A DNA stretch of 64,000 nt from Gnomoniopsis sp. IMI 355080 (taxonomy: Eukaryota > Ascomycota > Sordariomycetes > Diaporthales > Gnomoniaceae), in contig JAPEVC010000116.1 in the NCBI GenBank assembly GCA_027946555.1, forward strand, positions 1 through 64,000. Direction: 5' to 3'. Every line of letters starts with the position of its first letter. Positions within the stretch are counted from its first letter, which is position 1. The notes beneath the pieces were generated by a model. It saw only the letters and a program-made list of their open reading frames with translations, did not search any database and was not told where the DNA came from. Made by a program: the position numbers and the translations under genes. Below are positions 1-12,371 of the stretch, one piece after another.

Positions 1-637
1 GCACGAGAGAACGAAGTTAATGTGGTTCAGGAGAGGATACTATGGTATATTGATGGATTATGAGACCCCAACGTACGTACCAACCAGGCGGGACTGGCGG
101 CAAGTTCTTCCTTGCGTTTCGATTCAACGCTGTACCACATCACTTGCATGTAGATGGGAAGGCATATTGTTCTATAGACTGGTCATAAGCGGAGGCATGA
201 TCAATAAAACGTTTCTTTTTTTGTTTCATTCACACGCGCGTACTTCTCGTTCCAAGACATGCATGTAGTCGCAGCTAGGAGACGGACAACGTGCGAACCG
301 GTCTTGGCAAAGTGACCCACAAAAGTGCTCCATTGGTTGCGGGGTCTGTCGTCCGATTCGGGGTGGTTTCAACAGCTGAACTGTGAATGAGGGCTGCGCG
401 CGTGTGGGTGCGAGCCCGATTATTGGTCGTTTCAAAGACTACTGGACGAAATCGACGTCGTCTCACCAACCCTGTGTACATCCACAAACCAAACAATGTC
501 AAAGACGTGTGGTGTCTCGCAAATGTGGTGATCTGAGCACGATGGATGATGATATAATAATCGTAGAGGTGCTCTCATTCGAGACACAGAAGTCGTTAAA
601 GTCTTCGAGCTTAGATATATCACATTGACCGTCTATC
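1..637. other. upstream intergenic, no gene seen
   Basis: No open frame here has an ATG, coding-like composition and a recognisable domain. The stretch just before 638 is likely promoter and 5' leader of the prolyl 4-hydroxylase-like gene. A T-rich patch lies near 210-225. Confidence 0.5.
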
Positions 638-1723
638 ATGATGTCGAAAATACTACTAGGCTTTAACATTTTCACCATTTTCGGCGCGTACTTGCTCTAT
701 CGGTCTGGTCTCCGGCTCTACTTGGATGATGGCTACGACGTTCTACCACCCTCGGTGCTGCGTGCACGAGGAGAGTCTACACCGCCGCCTGTCGAGCAAG
801 TGCCCATAAGCATACCCATATCATCACAGTCGCCAGACCCAGTCTCTAGCTCCTCCTCGTGGGGCGGATCAGGTGCACAGAAAAATTACACATGCACGAA
901 CCTGCGTATGCGGCCAAAATTCTTATCCTACGATCCCATCATGGTGTACATTGAGAACTTTATGTCGCCTTACGAGACACAACATCTCAAAAGCCTAGCG
1001 TGAGTTCGCGTCCAGTCCAGCCCAGCCCACCCTCTCGCGTTACACTGCGTACTGAAGATATCCTTTTCCAGCGAGGCGCAATACGAGCCATCGGTCGTGG
1101 AGAACTTCAACAAGGATCCCGAGAACAAGGACACCTACGTTGACGCCTCCCAGCGCAAGTCTGAGACGGCATGGCTGAAAGATGGTGATGCCGTGGTCGA
1201 CTGTGTCAAGAGCCGAGCGGCCGAGTTCCAGGGTTTTGCACCGAACAATTCGCTAGAGGAGCTTGCGGTGCTCAAGTATAAGCCAGGCGGGTCCTTCACG
1301 CCGCATTACGATTGTACGACGGTTTCCCTCCTCAACCCCCAAATACATATCTACTATGTGTGAGACTAATGCGCAGCAAAACTTCCAGGGCACTCGGCGC
1401 CTCCGCAGGCAATCGATAGGCGTACCTCCTTTTTCGCAACGATCGAGGCCAGCCCGGACCTGGAGGGCGGCGCGACGTGGTTCGGGCGAGTAACGCGGCC
1501 GGCATGGGCGCGGTTGCAACCGTGGTGCGACCGCGGTCTACTGGACTGTAGTTATGAAGTAGGCCTGGCGGTGCGACCGGTCGAGGGAAATGCGGTATTT
1601 TGGGTGAACTTCCGTGAGGATGGGCTGGGCCATGAGGGCACGGCGCATGGCGGGGAGCCAGTGGTCAAGGGCAGCAAGATTGGGCTGAACATCTGGACCA
1701 GGGCGAGGTTGTGGGCGGATTAG
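638..1723 (+). CDS. prolyl 4-hydroxylase-like 2OG-Fe(II) oxygenase, membrane anchored
   Basis: Predicted Fe(II)/2-oxoglutarate-dependent hydroxylase of the prolyl 4-hydroxylase alpha-subunit-like (P4Hc) family, probably lumenal in the secretory pathway. I splice three exons, 638-999, 1072-1313 and 1389-1723, giving 312 residues with frame kept at both junctions. A hydrophobic segment near residues 3-22 looks like a signal anchor, followed by a Ser/Pro-rich linker. The iron ligands are visible: HYD (His199, Asp201) and the distal His288 in GTAHGGEPV, with Lys298 in GSK as the likely 2OG carboxylate ligand, then NIWTR. The second acceptor was chosen because it restores HYDW, the usual family motif. 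ATG codons at 638 and 641 are adjacent; either could start. The gene converges on the MFS gene at 1855. The family assignment is firm, the substrate (collagen-like, Skp1-like or small peptide) is not known. Confidence 0.85.
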
Positions 1724-1854
1724 AGAGTCAAATTTAAATGATGAGTGGTGCAGCACCTGGGTTATGGATTGCTTGATGCCAGCTTGTGAGAGGGACGTCG
1801 ACTTATTTATTGCCCTCCTGGATGGTCGTTGGAAGGCGTTCCGGAGAATTCGAT

Positions 1855-3575
1855 TCAATACACATATCTGAAATTTGGATTTTCCCTGTCCGTCATGTCT
1901 TTGAACGCCGTCTCATCTAGATCGGGCCGCTCCCCACCCTGTTCGAGCAGTCTACGATCACGTCGCTTGTTCTCCCAGCTCAACAGTATGCGGAACGCAA
2001 TGACAACGGCCAGCTCTGTTAGGTGACAGAAGATCATACTGTCAATACCCAATGGATAATTTGGAGCTTGTTCAGTCTTGAAGAAAAACGGCCCCGCGAT
2101 GTTTCCTGATCAAATCGGTTGTCAGGACTCAATATGAAGACAAAATGTTCTATTGGGCGCATCTCGCATAACTTACCGGTACAATATCCCAGAAAAATGA
2201 ATGCATTCGTGACGACCTTTTTCGTGTGCCCGGCGGTATTTGCTGTTACAAGACTGAGGATCAAGACGAAGGCAGCATTGTACGGTCCCGTCAGATAATA
2301 GCACCAGAGCCGGGCAATCTGCCTGTCTGTTGGAACAAATCGCAATCCAAAAGCTCCAGCAATATTTGGAAGCGTGTACAAAAGGATGAACCAGCAACGC
2401 GTGTTTTTTTGCAACCTCTTGCAAAAGTAGTCGTTCAAGTAGACGCAGCTTAAAATTGACAGCGCAATCAGCACGCCGTAAGGCACTTGCATCAAAGCCG
2501 TCACGAGGGTGCTGAAGCCGAATCCTTGGATGATGAGAGTGCCCTATGGTTTTCGTTAGCCAATCACTCTCGGTAGGGCCGATCTTGTGAAGATTGACCG
2601 TAAACGAGGAAATATACGGACAAAATTAGAGATGCCGCCGTTGGGTGTGTTTTGGAGTACCCCCATCATAAAAAACAACCAAGTCTTAGGGTCCTTGAGA
2701 GCCTCGATCAGCTGGTAACTCCTGAACTGTTTGTTCTCCACGCCAGTCTGGTTGTCTTTCAATCTCTCCACAGCAATTCGCCGTTCACGCGGAGATAACA
2801 TTGCTGCGGTGACTGGTGAGTCCGGCAGGAGCACAAACAGAACTACTCCCCATGCTGCACAAAGACAGCCTATGATTATGAATTCGTATTTCCATGATGG
2901 AAGAGCTCCACGAATTTGGCCGATGCCAAACCCCAGAAGGCCTCCCAGTGCAATGCCGAAGCCGTTAGCAGTGTACCAGAGGCCAATCCGGACGGGTTGT
3001 TGTCTCCTGGTATACCACATCGAGGTGATTAGCATAAAGCTCGGGTCCGAACAGGATTCTGCCGCGCCTGACAATGCCCTCAGCACAGCTAGGGTCGTAA
3101 AGTTTGTCGCCGCACTTTGCGCAATCAAGAGCACTCCCCAGAGAAAGATGTTGAAGCCAAGATATTTCGCCACAGGAAGTCGCTGCATCAGGAAGTTTGT
3201 TGGAAAAGCCCAGACCAAGAAGCCGAAATAGAACATTGATGATAACCAGCTGTATTCTGTCCCAACCAGGTGCAAATCCTCGCGAATACCAAAGATGGCC
3301 GCATAGGAAAGGGTCGTCTTATCAATGTAGAAGAAGGCATAGCAAACGGCCAAGCAAGGAAGTATCCTCAAATCTACCTTGCGTACGAGCTTGCGCTCTT
3401 CAGCCTCGGTGTATGGTTCAGATGAGCCGTCGTTGAGAAGGGCCTGCGCGGTGTCGGCTCCGGATGGGCTGGAAGACGTCCATTTGGCAGAGGAGCCTTC
3501 TCCTGCCCTCTCTTGATGAGTCGCGCTTAGAGTATCTTCTTTCTGGTCCCACTCCGTTGAGTGAGCAGGAGCCAT
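1855..3575 (-). CDS. MFS transporter, Dal5/allantoate permease-like (ACS family)
   Basis: Major facilitator of the anion:cation symporter group that includes allantoate, nicotinate, biotin and pantothenate carriers; plasma membrane expected. Exons (minus) are 3575-2622, 2543-2177 and 2105-1855, giving 523 residues. The N-terminal 65 or so residues are hydrophilic and acidic, then VDLRILPCLAV opens helix 1. Family landmarks follow in order: YIDKTTLSYAA, the helix 2 region SWLSSMFYFGFLVWAFPTN, LPDSPVTA before the central loop, GGISNF joined to GTLIIQGFGFS over intron 1, and TAGHTKKVVTNA joined to NIAGP over intron 2. The intron 1 donor is the uncommon GTCCGT, fixed by the reading frame. The C-terminus is charged and cytosolic. 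The exact substrate cannot be read from sequence. The nearby amidase would fit an amide or ureide nitrogen source, but that is only inference. Confidence 0.88.
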
Positions 3576-3945
3576 GTTGTCTGATGTGCGCTCCTAAATT
3601 TGCTGGTTGGTTTCACGGAGGTTAAACAAGCGCAAACCAGCGAATCTAGGTATACATCTAGCGATAATATGAATCGAAAGGGGCGATTTGGACAATACAA
3701 ACAGATACGTTGATGCACGCGACGCTGTGCTACCCCACGTCTTCTATTTGCCGCTGATCGTCTCCCCCTCTTTGCGCTCGTGATGTCGGGCCAGCATTGA
3801 GGCGAACCATACCGGACCGGCTGTCAACCTCCAATACAGTTTGTTCTCCAACGTGGCCAGCTCAGCAGGTCCGCATATAGATTTGAATAAGCACCTGCAC
3901 TTATTATACCAAATTCAAGTCACCCAAGTGGTTCGTTAACTAAAA
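3576..3945. other. intergenic between MFS carrier and small secreted-like locus
   Basis: Contains the promoter side of the minus-strand MFS gene. I see no gene. The variant motif TCTAGGTATA lies near 3645. Confidence 0.45.
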
Positions 3946-4260
3946 AATGAAATGGGAGTTACTTGCGATTGGGATAATGAGCATGCTTCTGTCTCAAATT
4001 TTGTTATAGCATCAGCTCTACTGGCCACTCCAGGTACCTTTCAGTGCCCAGTTCCTTACAAAATAACATACCACGGGAGAAGCTTCTATGATTCAATTTC
4101 TGGTGGAATTATTTTCAGCGGAATAGTCTATTACAGTCCCAAATCGCTTCGTAATCAGTATAGCGGTACTTGGGCGGCCGTATCTGCTTTTCATACCACA
4201 TCGGACGGCAAAATTATCTCACTTACGGCGAGTACAGATCCTTACTGGCTGAAGAAATAA
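3946..4260 (+). pseudogene. small secreted-protein-like locus, frame broken
   Basis: An ATG at 3946 opens a lysine-plus-hydrophobic stretch (MKWELLAIG and about 11 more apolar residues) that looks like a signal peptide but meets TAG at 4006-4008. A second frame, open from ATG 3952 to the stop ending at 4260, carries about 80 residues after the apolar region with CPVPYKITYHG and many Ser, Tyr and Gly, which resembles the mature part of a small secreted protein. No intron pair I tried joins the two frames in phase: the nearest candidate introns are only 31 to 42 bases and give the wrong frame. It could be a frameshifted relic, a sequencing indel, or chance. If the 3952 frame is used alone, it encodes 102 residues without a secretion signal. 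No family is recognised. Confidence 0.3.
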
Positions 4261-4638
4261 TTAGCTTGAAGGCCTCTTTAACCTTGGAGCTGATTTCGCA
4301 TTCCCAGGATGGATTGAATCTAAACGCCCATACTAAAAGTCACTCGCTTCATGAACAAAACAGGGGACTTGCAGATTCAGATTGGCGAGATACCAAACAA
4401 CCTCAGAGTCCGGACTGACTATGGTTTCACTCCAATATTAGATGTATACCTAGGTAAACTGAACACTGTTGGGCTCAGGAAGTTCCAGACTTTATAGGTA
4501 TCCCTGTGAAGTTGTCCGAAACCGACAAGTTCGCTGCATATCCGATTACCCATACCTGCTTGCCCACAAAATATATACAGAAGTCCCACTGATGCCGAAC
4601 GATCCATAACGCCTGATGTTGAGGTAAAATGCGTACAT
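4261..4638. other. intergenic, 3' side of amidase
   Basis: No gene seen. Holds one perfect TACCTAGGTA palindrome at 4447 and the likely 3' region of the minus-strand amidase. Confidence 0.45.
4447..4456. repeat. TACCTAGGTA palindrome, copy 1
   Basis: Perfect 10-base palindrome, one of eight in the window; embedded in GTATACCTAGGTAAAC. Lies about 180 bases past the amidase stop. Confidence 0.8.
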
Positions 4639-6644
4639 CTACTTCCTCGCCTTGGTTTTCTGGGCTGTGCCATCCAGCTCCAGTCCCAGAACATTATGAA
4701 TTGCTCCCATGGCCGCGAACAATTCGTAGCATTGATACCTTCGAGTGACCATCTGCAAATTGACAGGCGCTCCCTCAAAGTCGCCCTCGTCCCAGAGCTT
4801 GCGCACGCAAACATCATCGTCACTTAATGGCTGCCAATCAGCTGCATAGGGCTCCTCGCCCTTCTTCTCGGCCTTGATCGGAGTAGGCCATACGACACCA
4901 GGGAAATCCACATAATTCCAGAATGCGGAGTAGTTCCAAAAGTAACCCGTGTCGTGAGCACAAGCTGGCCCTACATAGGAAGGGCAGATCACCACATCCA
5001 CGTCGGAGTCTTGCCAGTATTGCGCAAATTTACAACGAAATTCGTCACGCTCGAGTTTGAGTCTCATGATCTCCATCAGGCCATGTTTCTCGGCCTTTTG
5101 GAGATACCATTGCGTCAAAGGCTCCATGGGCTCTCCGGTCTCCGCCAGCATCGCTTCGACATGAGCACCTCCGTCGCTTGTGTCTGCCTTCCGGATACTA
5201 TTCATGGCGTCGGCGACCCGATAGGGCCTGAATGCCTTGACTTCGATAGCGAATGAGTTTGATAGTTTGGACTGGGCCCACTCAAGAGCACGGAGCACCG
5301 GCGGTTGCGGAGTGATCAAACCGTCATTCATCATAAACCCGATCTTCAGTGGCATCCTCGACAAGGGCTTGGCCAAACCTGTCCATGGGAGAGGCACCAA
5401 ATTTGGCTCACGTAGGTGCGGACTGGAACGTGCGCTCAGTATCCATGCCACCACCAGATCCAGATCTCGCAACGATGTGGCCATTGGCCCACATGTAGCG
5501 GAAATGATGAGCTCGACTGGGTTGGCGTTGTGCACCACGCCGTTCATCGGGAGATAATTGGACGTCGGTTTGAAGCCGTATATGCCGCAGAACGCGGCCG
5601 GAGTTCGGATGCCTCCTCCAATATCAGTCCCCCTGTGATTATCGTTAGTAAACAAACGTAACCCTAAATATGTCTCAGGAGGAATCCTGTGCAAAAGAGA
5701 GGCAGATCCACTCGGAAAACGCTGCACGGAATTCTCGATGCGACCTGGCTCCTACTGGGAAAAGGAGGTGAAGACTCAGAATGCTACATACATCCCCAAG
5801 ATGGAGCCTCTAAGGGCGATGAGTGCCGCCTCGCCGCCTGAAGACCCGCCTGCACTAAGGTTGAGATTGTAGGGGTTCAATGTTCGTCCATAAGGGCTAA
5901 TTGTCTCGAGATGCATGATTGCTTGTGGCTGGTTCGTCTTGCAATAGAATACGGCGCCCAGATCCCGGAGGATTGCAACCAAATGCGCATCCTCAGTATC
6001 CAAGTATCTTGTCGCTATGAAACCGTCGGCCGACCAGTGATGCGCAATCTGCACTATGAAAGTGATTGTTAGTGAACGGAATGATCATCTGGTGGCAAGC
6101 AAGCTTATTTCCTACTGTGCTCTTTTATGCTGATCGGCACTCCGTGCAGCGGTCCAACGGGTTTTCCATGTTCCTCGAGATACTCATCAAGATATCGAGC
6201 TCTCTCGATTGCCTCATCCATGAACCATTCCGTAAGACAGCAAGTGAGCTGATGGGCGATTATGGCACGCTTTCCGAAGGCGGTGGCTACGGCTACCGAT
6301 GTCAACTTGCCTTCGCTGATAGCTTCAGCAAGTGCCGTCACATCGTAGTTCTCCGTGATCTCAAGTTCTTTCTTTGTAAGAAGACCACATTCTCGTGGGA
6401 CTTGGGTAACATTCGTGGGCGGGTTATTAATGAACTTGCGTGGCAGACGCAGCTCTTTTGGTACTTTCTCGTCAAACTGCTCGATAACAATACCATCACG
6501 TAGCATTTCGTACTCTGGTGATCCTTTGGCAACAGGCACAGTTTGGACGATGGGAAATGGAGTTTCGTCGTCCGTGTCTGCCTTAGACTGCTTCGACTTT
6601 AGTCGATAGCGTGATACCAGCTTTCTGATAGTGAGAGGCGCCAT
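4639..6644 (-). CDS. amidase-signature protein lacking the catalytic serine
   Basis: Amidase-signature family (acetamidase/fatty-acid amide hydrolase/GatA-like fold), 594 residues from exons 6644-6116, 6053-5792 and 5632-4639. The ATG at 6644 is the first in frame; the open frame further upstream starts only with non-ATG codons. Visible landmarks are the general-base lysine in GVPISIKEH (Lys174) and the glycine/serine loop GGSSGGEAA with the cis-serine (Ser247). The normal nucleophile sits in GTDIGGS-I-R-x-P; here the motif reads GTDIGGGIRTP, so residue 271 is Gly (codon at 5613-5611) where the family has Ser. The spacing of 24 residues from Ser247 matches FAAH Ser217/Ser241. All splice junctions and the rest of the protein look intact, so this is not obviously decaying, but hydrolysis by the usual mechanism should fail. 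It may be a recent loss, a repurposed protein or an assembly error. Family sure, activity doubtful. Confidence 0.88.
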
Positions 6645-7867
6645 GACGAATAGATTGGTCCTTTGCACGGCACTAAGAATGAGAAAGTAAGAGTTAGAAA
6701 GGTGAAGTAAAAGCGAAAAGCTCTTCAATGATCAAAAGATGTTTGAGCAATACTGCCTTCTTAGATACGGTACTAAGGCTGAAGTTTATATAGACCTTTC
6801 AACCTTGCACTGACATGCGGGAAGTGCCGTATCCCACTTTCTTGCATCCGGGCCTGTCCCTCAACTGGCTTCTCGTACGCTTCGATCAAGCCCCTCCGGA
6901 CATGGTGTAGGCCTCTTTGAGTGCGTCCGGAAGTATAGGGGTTTCCAGCCCATCATGCACACAGTACATGATGATAAACGCGAAACCCTGTCGCTGTCGC
7001 TAATCAAAAAGAATGTTGCCGTTCTCCACACGCGCAGGACGCGGGAGGGTCCTCGTTAAAATCCAAGGGGTCAAAGCCACACACATAAAAATCAATCACA
7101 CAACTAGGCGAAAGATGATCCTACGCTATGTGAAGATAGTCCAACGCCACGCTGCAGCAAAGCTGGCAAGCCACTCGCATCAGCATCTCGGAAGGTTATT
7201 CAACTGAGCGGAAAATACTACAAATCATTTGAAATCTGTGGAATAAGTATATATGCTCGTCCTAAAACGTCTAGACACAAATGCCGGCATTCGAACGCCC
7301 GATACTGTGGGGACAAAGGCAGAATATTGAGCATTAATAGCTGCAAGCCAGGGTATCAGAACATGAATTGCCAGGCCGCAGAAGTAAGTAGATAATCAAT
7401 TTGACAATGTTCTATTCCTCTGAGAAGGTATCGATTGCTGTGTATGTACGTAGCTTTGATGTGGTCGAGGTTAGAACCATCCACATTGGGAGCTATTTCA
7501 TTGAAGACCTAGTCAAGTACCTGGTCCCTGGGTCAATGACTTACTTTTCCGGACATACAGTAAAACCTTGTCGTAGCACTAACCCAGTCTATAAGTATAT
7601 ACGATTCGTCCGACAAGGCCAAGCGAAAGGTCGGTAATTAAGTTTGGGGAGGGGACGGGAGATCGGAGTCAGGATCTTTGCGTAGCTTGAACGTATCTTT
7701 GTGATTGCACAATCGGCACTGAAGTCAGATTCTGATCTCAGGTTAGATCCCCGATCGACATGCAATATATTGCGACACTGATCTTGTAGGTACAGTAGGT
7801 CTGGAAGAGCTGACGCAAGCAGCAAATGGACCCTTCCAGCCCGCAGGGGTTCATGACACCACTAAAC

Positions 7868-7877
7868 TACCTAGGTA
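7868..7877. repeat. TACCTAGGTA palindrome, copy 2
   Basis: Perfect core, extended to the 12-base palindrome CTACCTAGGTAG. Lies within the gene desert. Confidence 0.8.
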
Positions 7878-8562
7878 GCTACGCATTGCTGTGAGATGTT
7901 CAAGCTAACCAAGGAGCTTCATGATAGACATCTCAGGGCTTGTCCCGTAACCTTAACCTTATTGAAAGCACGGCTGGTGTCACCCAACATCAAAGTATAA
8001 GCATTAAAACGGTATGGTCAACGTTGGCATCGAATGGCTGGGACGGCTGGGACGGCTATAACTGAATACTGAAGTCATAGTTCGTACTTGTATATCTGGA
8101 GGCTTCAATAAAAATGTGCGCAGACCAAGACAACCAGTATCCGTGCGAGATGGCGATGCTGCCACTCGACTCTTTGCTTCCAGCTGTACTGATATCAGAT
8201 CGACCTTTCACAAGATATTGCATATTATAGCCAGCATCTTCTCCTCAGACGTTATGGGCATCGCTTAACCACCTACAACACTTATTCACGGTAGTATAAG
8301 TAGATGATGAATCAAGGGCTATGTAATTAATACTTGGCAATCGGCAATCGTTCTGCCACAGCTTGGGGCATGAATTAGAGGCATGAGTGACTTTCCTCCT
8401 CCACATTTCAGTCGACGTCGACCAGCTTGTTGCATGATTGGAGAGGAGATCAAGTAGAGAAGGATTCTGCTGAATCTGGCGTATATAGAGAATGTTTAAT
8501 TTGACAACGGATCTTACATCTTGAAGCCCGTATCTGCAGTCTCACAGCGCACCATGCGAGAG

Positions 8563-8572
8563 TACCTAGGTA
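8563..8572. repeat. TACCTAGGTA palindrome, copy 3
   Basis: Perfect core in AGTACCTAGGTAGCAC, within the gene desert, about 700 bases from copy 2. Confidence 0.8.
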
Positions 8573-11500
8573 GCACTGTTTCACTTAGCGGTAAGAAAGT
8601 TGAGGTGTTCTTCAGAAGACCCTGAATGTAAGAACAAATTAGATACCCATGGCAACCTTAGATCTCCATAAGCGTATCAGAAGTCGTCGTACTATATAAC
8701 ATCGACTCATATACTAATAGTGCGTTGGCTTGCTCAATAAGTTGCAGCCCCTGCGGTTCATTATTACAGTTGTCGACTGGCTTCGCCACCAGGTAGAGTG
8801 TACTTCGCAAAGAGGATAGCCTGCAGTCAAAACAATAGGTACCCAAAAAAGTAAGTCCGCGTGGGGGTTCGATGGAGATCAAGCTACGAATCCAACAGAA
8901 CCAAAGTAGGTGGAACTCTCAAGCGGCATCCCGTATGCACAGTCCAGAGCAATATCACTCTCCACAAATTTACGATATATTTGCTCCTCCCCGAAACCAT
9001 ATTCGGTATCCACGACCCCGTGCTATACGGACCCCTACGCAACGGACCCTACAGATAGTCCCGAATACCTGTCCTGGACATCCTCTTCTGACTCCCACCC
9101 GGCTTCCGCCCCGCTTCCTCGAATCCTCCCCGGCCCCAACCTCTGGTATTTGTTATTGAACTCCAGGTGTTGTCATTCGAATACGAGTGTTTGGGACACG
9201 CGTACTGATAGTGAACACTGACACCGAGTGCCACTCCGGCCAGCCGAGGAATGCGAGTTGTGCTGGCTAATTCGCGGTCGCTTGGCGGGACAGGACATCT
9301 CAATTGACAGGCTTGGTAACAACATTCACAAAGAAGCTTTTTTGGGTTTTCCCGACGACCCGCTAACGAGCCCCGACTGAGATGGCTGCTGGGTTGACGG
9401 TAAACGTTGTTCCGTAGATGACTGAATCAGGATGTACGAACGTACAGGATTGCGGTGCCTGTGCACATATTAATTTACCCCCCGGTTACAGTGGTACAGT
9501 CTGAATTTCAATCTTGGCCCCAATCGATCATCCGAAATTTGAGGCATTTGATTTTAATAGGGACTATCTTGCTTGCCCAAGATACCGTAGGCAGTGGGAA
9601 CGTTCAAGGAACGGTAGGGCCGGGTCAGACGGACCTCTTCGGAGGCCGTCACGCGCCGTCACCCTCGCTCAGTTCTTGACGAATATCGTGACCGCCTGCT
9701 AACATGCCCTTCATCTGAGTCTCACAATACTCAGTTCTGGCTGTCCATTGTCTCAAAGGGAAAACTCGAATTAAATCCACATTCATCTCGCAGCCGGGTT
9801 CTGTCAAAGTCTGGTTCTGGGATTATCCCAGGGCCACATCAACCAATGACCAAATATTCTACATCTAGCATCCAGGAGTGCGAGATACAGAGTGATACGC
9901 ACCAAATGAACGCCTTCAATACACAGAAGAACATTGAGCTCTCTGTTGAGTGAAACTTCAAGTCTTATGGGGCTTCCTCCAGTACCAAGTCTATCTACCT
10001 AGGGAGGTAGATCCTATTCCACAAGTTGAGTTCCACCTGATCCTTTGACACGCCTCAGGGGTGACCTGGGATCATGCAAGGACTGACACTAGAAAAAAAC
10101 CATAGCTTTCCAGAAACGTGTTATAGAACGCTTAGCCGGGATGTGAGAAGTTGCCGCCCCAGAGGAGTTCTACAATCTCATCTGATACACCACCTGCAGC
10201 TTCCCGGTTTCCCGGACATACGTACTGTACATTCGCTTCATAAGGTTCACCGGCCTTTGTCAGATATCTCCGCACCAGATTGGCCTGTAATTTTCCGTTG
10301 CTTCGTGACCTCCCGTGTCCCTCAAGACCAATGGTGGAATATTACTCGAAAGTCACATCCCCATATATATTGTTCTACATATGACGTACATTTTTCCATG
10401 CCCAATGTACTTCAACACGTTTGAAGGGTATATTGCGATCGAGTAGTAGCTAGGTTGGGATGTATCAGCATCGAACAATCGCCGTGGAAAGAGACTACCA
10501 CATCATTTCGATGCGGCAGTCGTCGTAATGACAGATTTGTGGTTCCAGGATCTCCATTTGTGGAGTTTTCGGGAGGCTGTACATCCAATTTGAAGAAGTC
10601 ACTCATATCGCCTCAGCGCCCATGTATCTCGAAAACAGTGCCGAAGGGTCACGATGATTCGCAGGGATTTTTTGATTGCCTTTCGCGGCTTGGGGGGGGG
10701 TGTTACTGTTGATCTAGTTAACTTGAACTGGCCGATGACCTTGTCAGTCCCTCCTTAGACTTCGTCGCCGCACTTTCCTCGTGCTAACAATCTGTGGAGG
10801 TATTATGAGGCAATTCTTAGTACATCAGTCTCATATCAAGGCAAAGCTACGAGCTCACAAGCTTGGCAGAGGTGTCGTTGTGAGTGTCGAATGGCGGTAT
10901 ACGAAATTTGGTGAGATGGTGTCTCACAAACTCTCCAATGGCTTATTGCCCTTGGAAATTATAACATTGCTCTATCAAAAATTTTCGACTTTTTGGTAAG
11001 CTGCGCGGAGGAATACGCGATCGTTCCACCATATGCAAATATGCTGAAGTTCCCCACAGACAAGAAGTCCTCAGATAGCGCGCCAAAGTGCACGTTAGCT
11101 TTATGGTTTAGCTCTGCCAACGCAGCGGAGTGAGATTCTAGACTTGGAAGAGGTTCATTGACCAGTAAGCCGAATTATCTTATCTCGTACCCGATAGCCT
11201 CAATCATCCAGGTCGAAGTCACGAAGTGATTGTACGAAAGTTGAGATTGAGTCTGGAGTGGCGCGATAGATAGTGCTGAATTGCTCGTCTTAAACATAAG
11301 TCAAGCTTGGAGCTCCATGTTTTTGGCTGTTCTGGCGTGTGATTCTCTACCGGCAAAAACAAGTCGGAGGCAAACCCGAAGCGCCTTGTTCAATGGTTAC
11401 TAGAGATTTGTGAAAACTTATGTAATTTGTGACCACACCAAGAACGAGGCCGGTAGGTAGTTTCTCCTCTGCGCTATGTGGCTTAGAGAACCAGAGTCCA

Positions 11501-12354
11501 AAAATCGATAGGACATGGGACTAAGGCAATGGGGTATCTATGGACGATCAGATCCGATCCCCGATGAGCGAATAAAAGTGTGCCTATTCTCTAATGTATA
11601 TTTCGATAATGCTGACCACCTTCTCTCTTGGAGCTCCGATGAAGATGTAACTTTAGCACATCTGCGGGAAGACCTAGGTCTGTGACATCTTTCAGGTACA
11701 GCTTTATCAAACTCCAGGTCGCTTATGACTCGCCAGAGGTAGCCGAATGGTGGGTCTTCAGGTCTCGAGAGAATTTACATGTTAACAGGAGAACGGTATA
11801 CGCACGTAGATAACAGCCAGCGGCGAGAGGAGGAAAACGTGGGCAGTCACTTGATAGCGAGCGAGAACTACATCCCATCGCTGTTGTGCCCAGGTTCATG
11901 GTGAGGTCAGTCTTGCTAGTGAAAATGAGACTTGGGGCATTTCTATGCAATTTAGGTAGTGCGCGACCAAACAAGCGCTCGTCCATCCGCCGCGAACACA
12001 TCTGTTGTTTCGTGTTTGGTTGAAGGCATCACGCGGGGACTTGCTAACATGGTCATTAGTGGGTTCACCTGAGTCCCAACCCGCCTGCCGTTATTTCAAA
12101 TGGAAAGTCTGGTCTTGTAGCTAATCCAAAGTATCAGCGGAACGGTGTGATGAAAGAGACTGGCGATATTCTGGGTCTGCAAGTGGGCAATGAAGTACTC
12201 AGGTTGGGTGACTTGAGCTCATGGCCGCCGCGATAACCTCACTTTTCATCCAAATTGAGCTGATATTAATATGTTGTTTGGTATATATTTGATAGTATGA
12301 GAGAATCAGTTAGTTTGACAGATCCCTAATAAGCTTTGATACCGGAGAAAGGGC

Positions 12355-12371
12355 AAAAAAAAAAAAAAAAA
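12355..12371 (+). repeat. A17 homopolymer
   Basis: Run of 17 A followed by CCCTTTGCGAAGGG, which can fold as a five-base stem. It could be an old poly(A) tail of a retroposed sequence, but no body or target-site duplication was found. Confidence 0.6.

Noticed and set aside
3952..4260. Treating the 102-codon frame as an intact gene
   Set aside because: It lacks a secretion signal in its own frame and the better start lies in another frame, so it was listed as a broken locus with low confidence instead.
6645..6728. Signal-peptide-like extension of the amidase
   Set aside because: Reads apolar in frame but starts with TTG; the ATG at 6644 is the first usable start.
7260..7330. Possible tRNA T-arm (GTTCGAATGCC on minus)
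   Set aside because: No matching D-arm, anticodon stem or acceptor stem could be built around it.
10074..10424. 116-codon ATG frame on plus strand
   Set aside because: Composition is not coding-like and no motif, signal peptide or neighbouring exon supports it.
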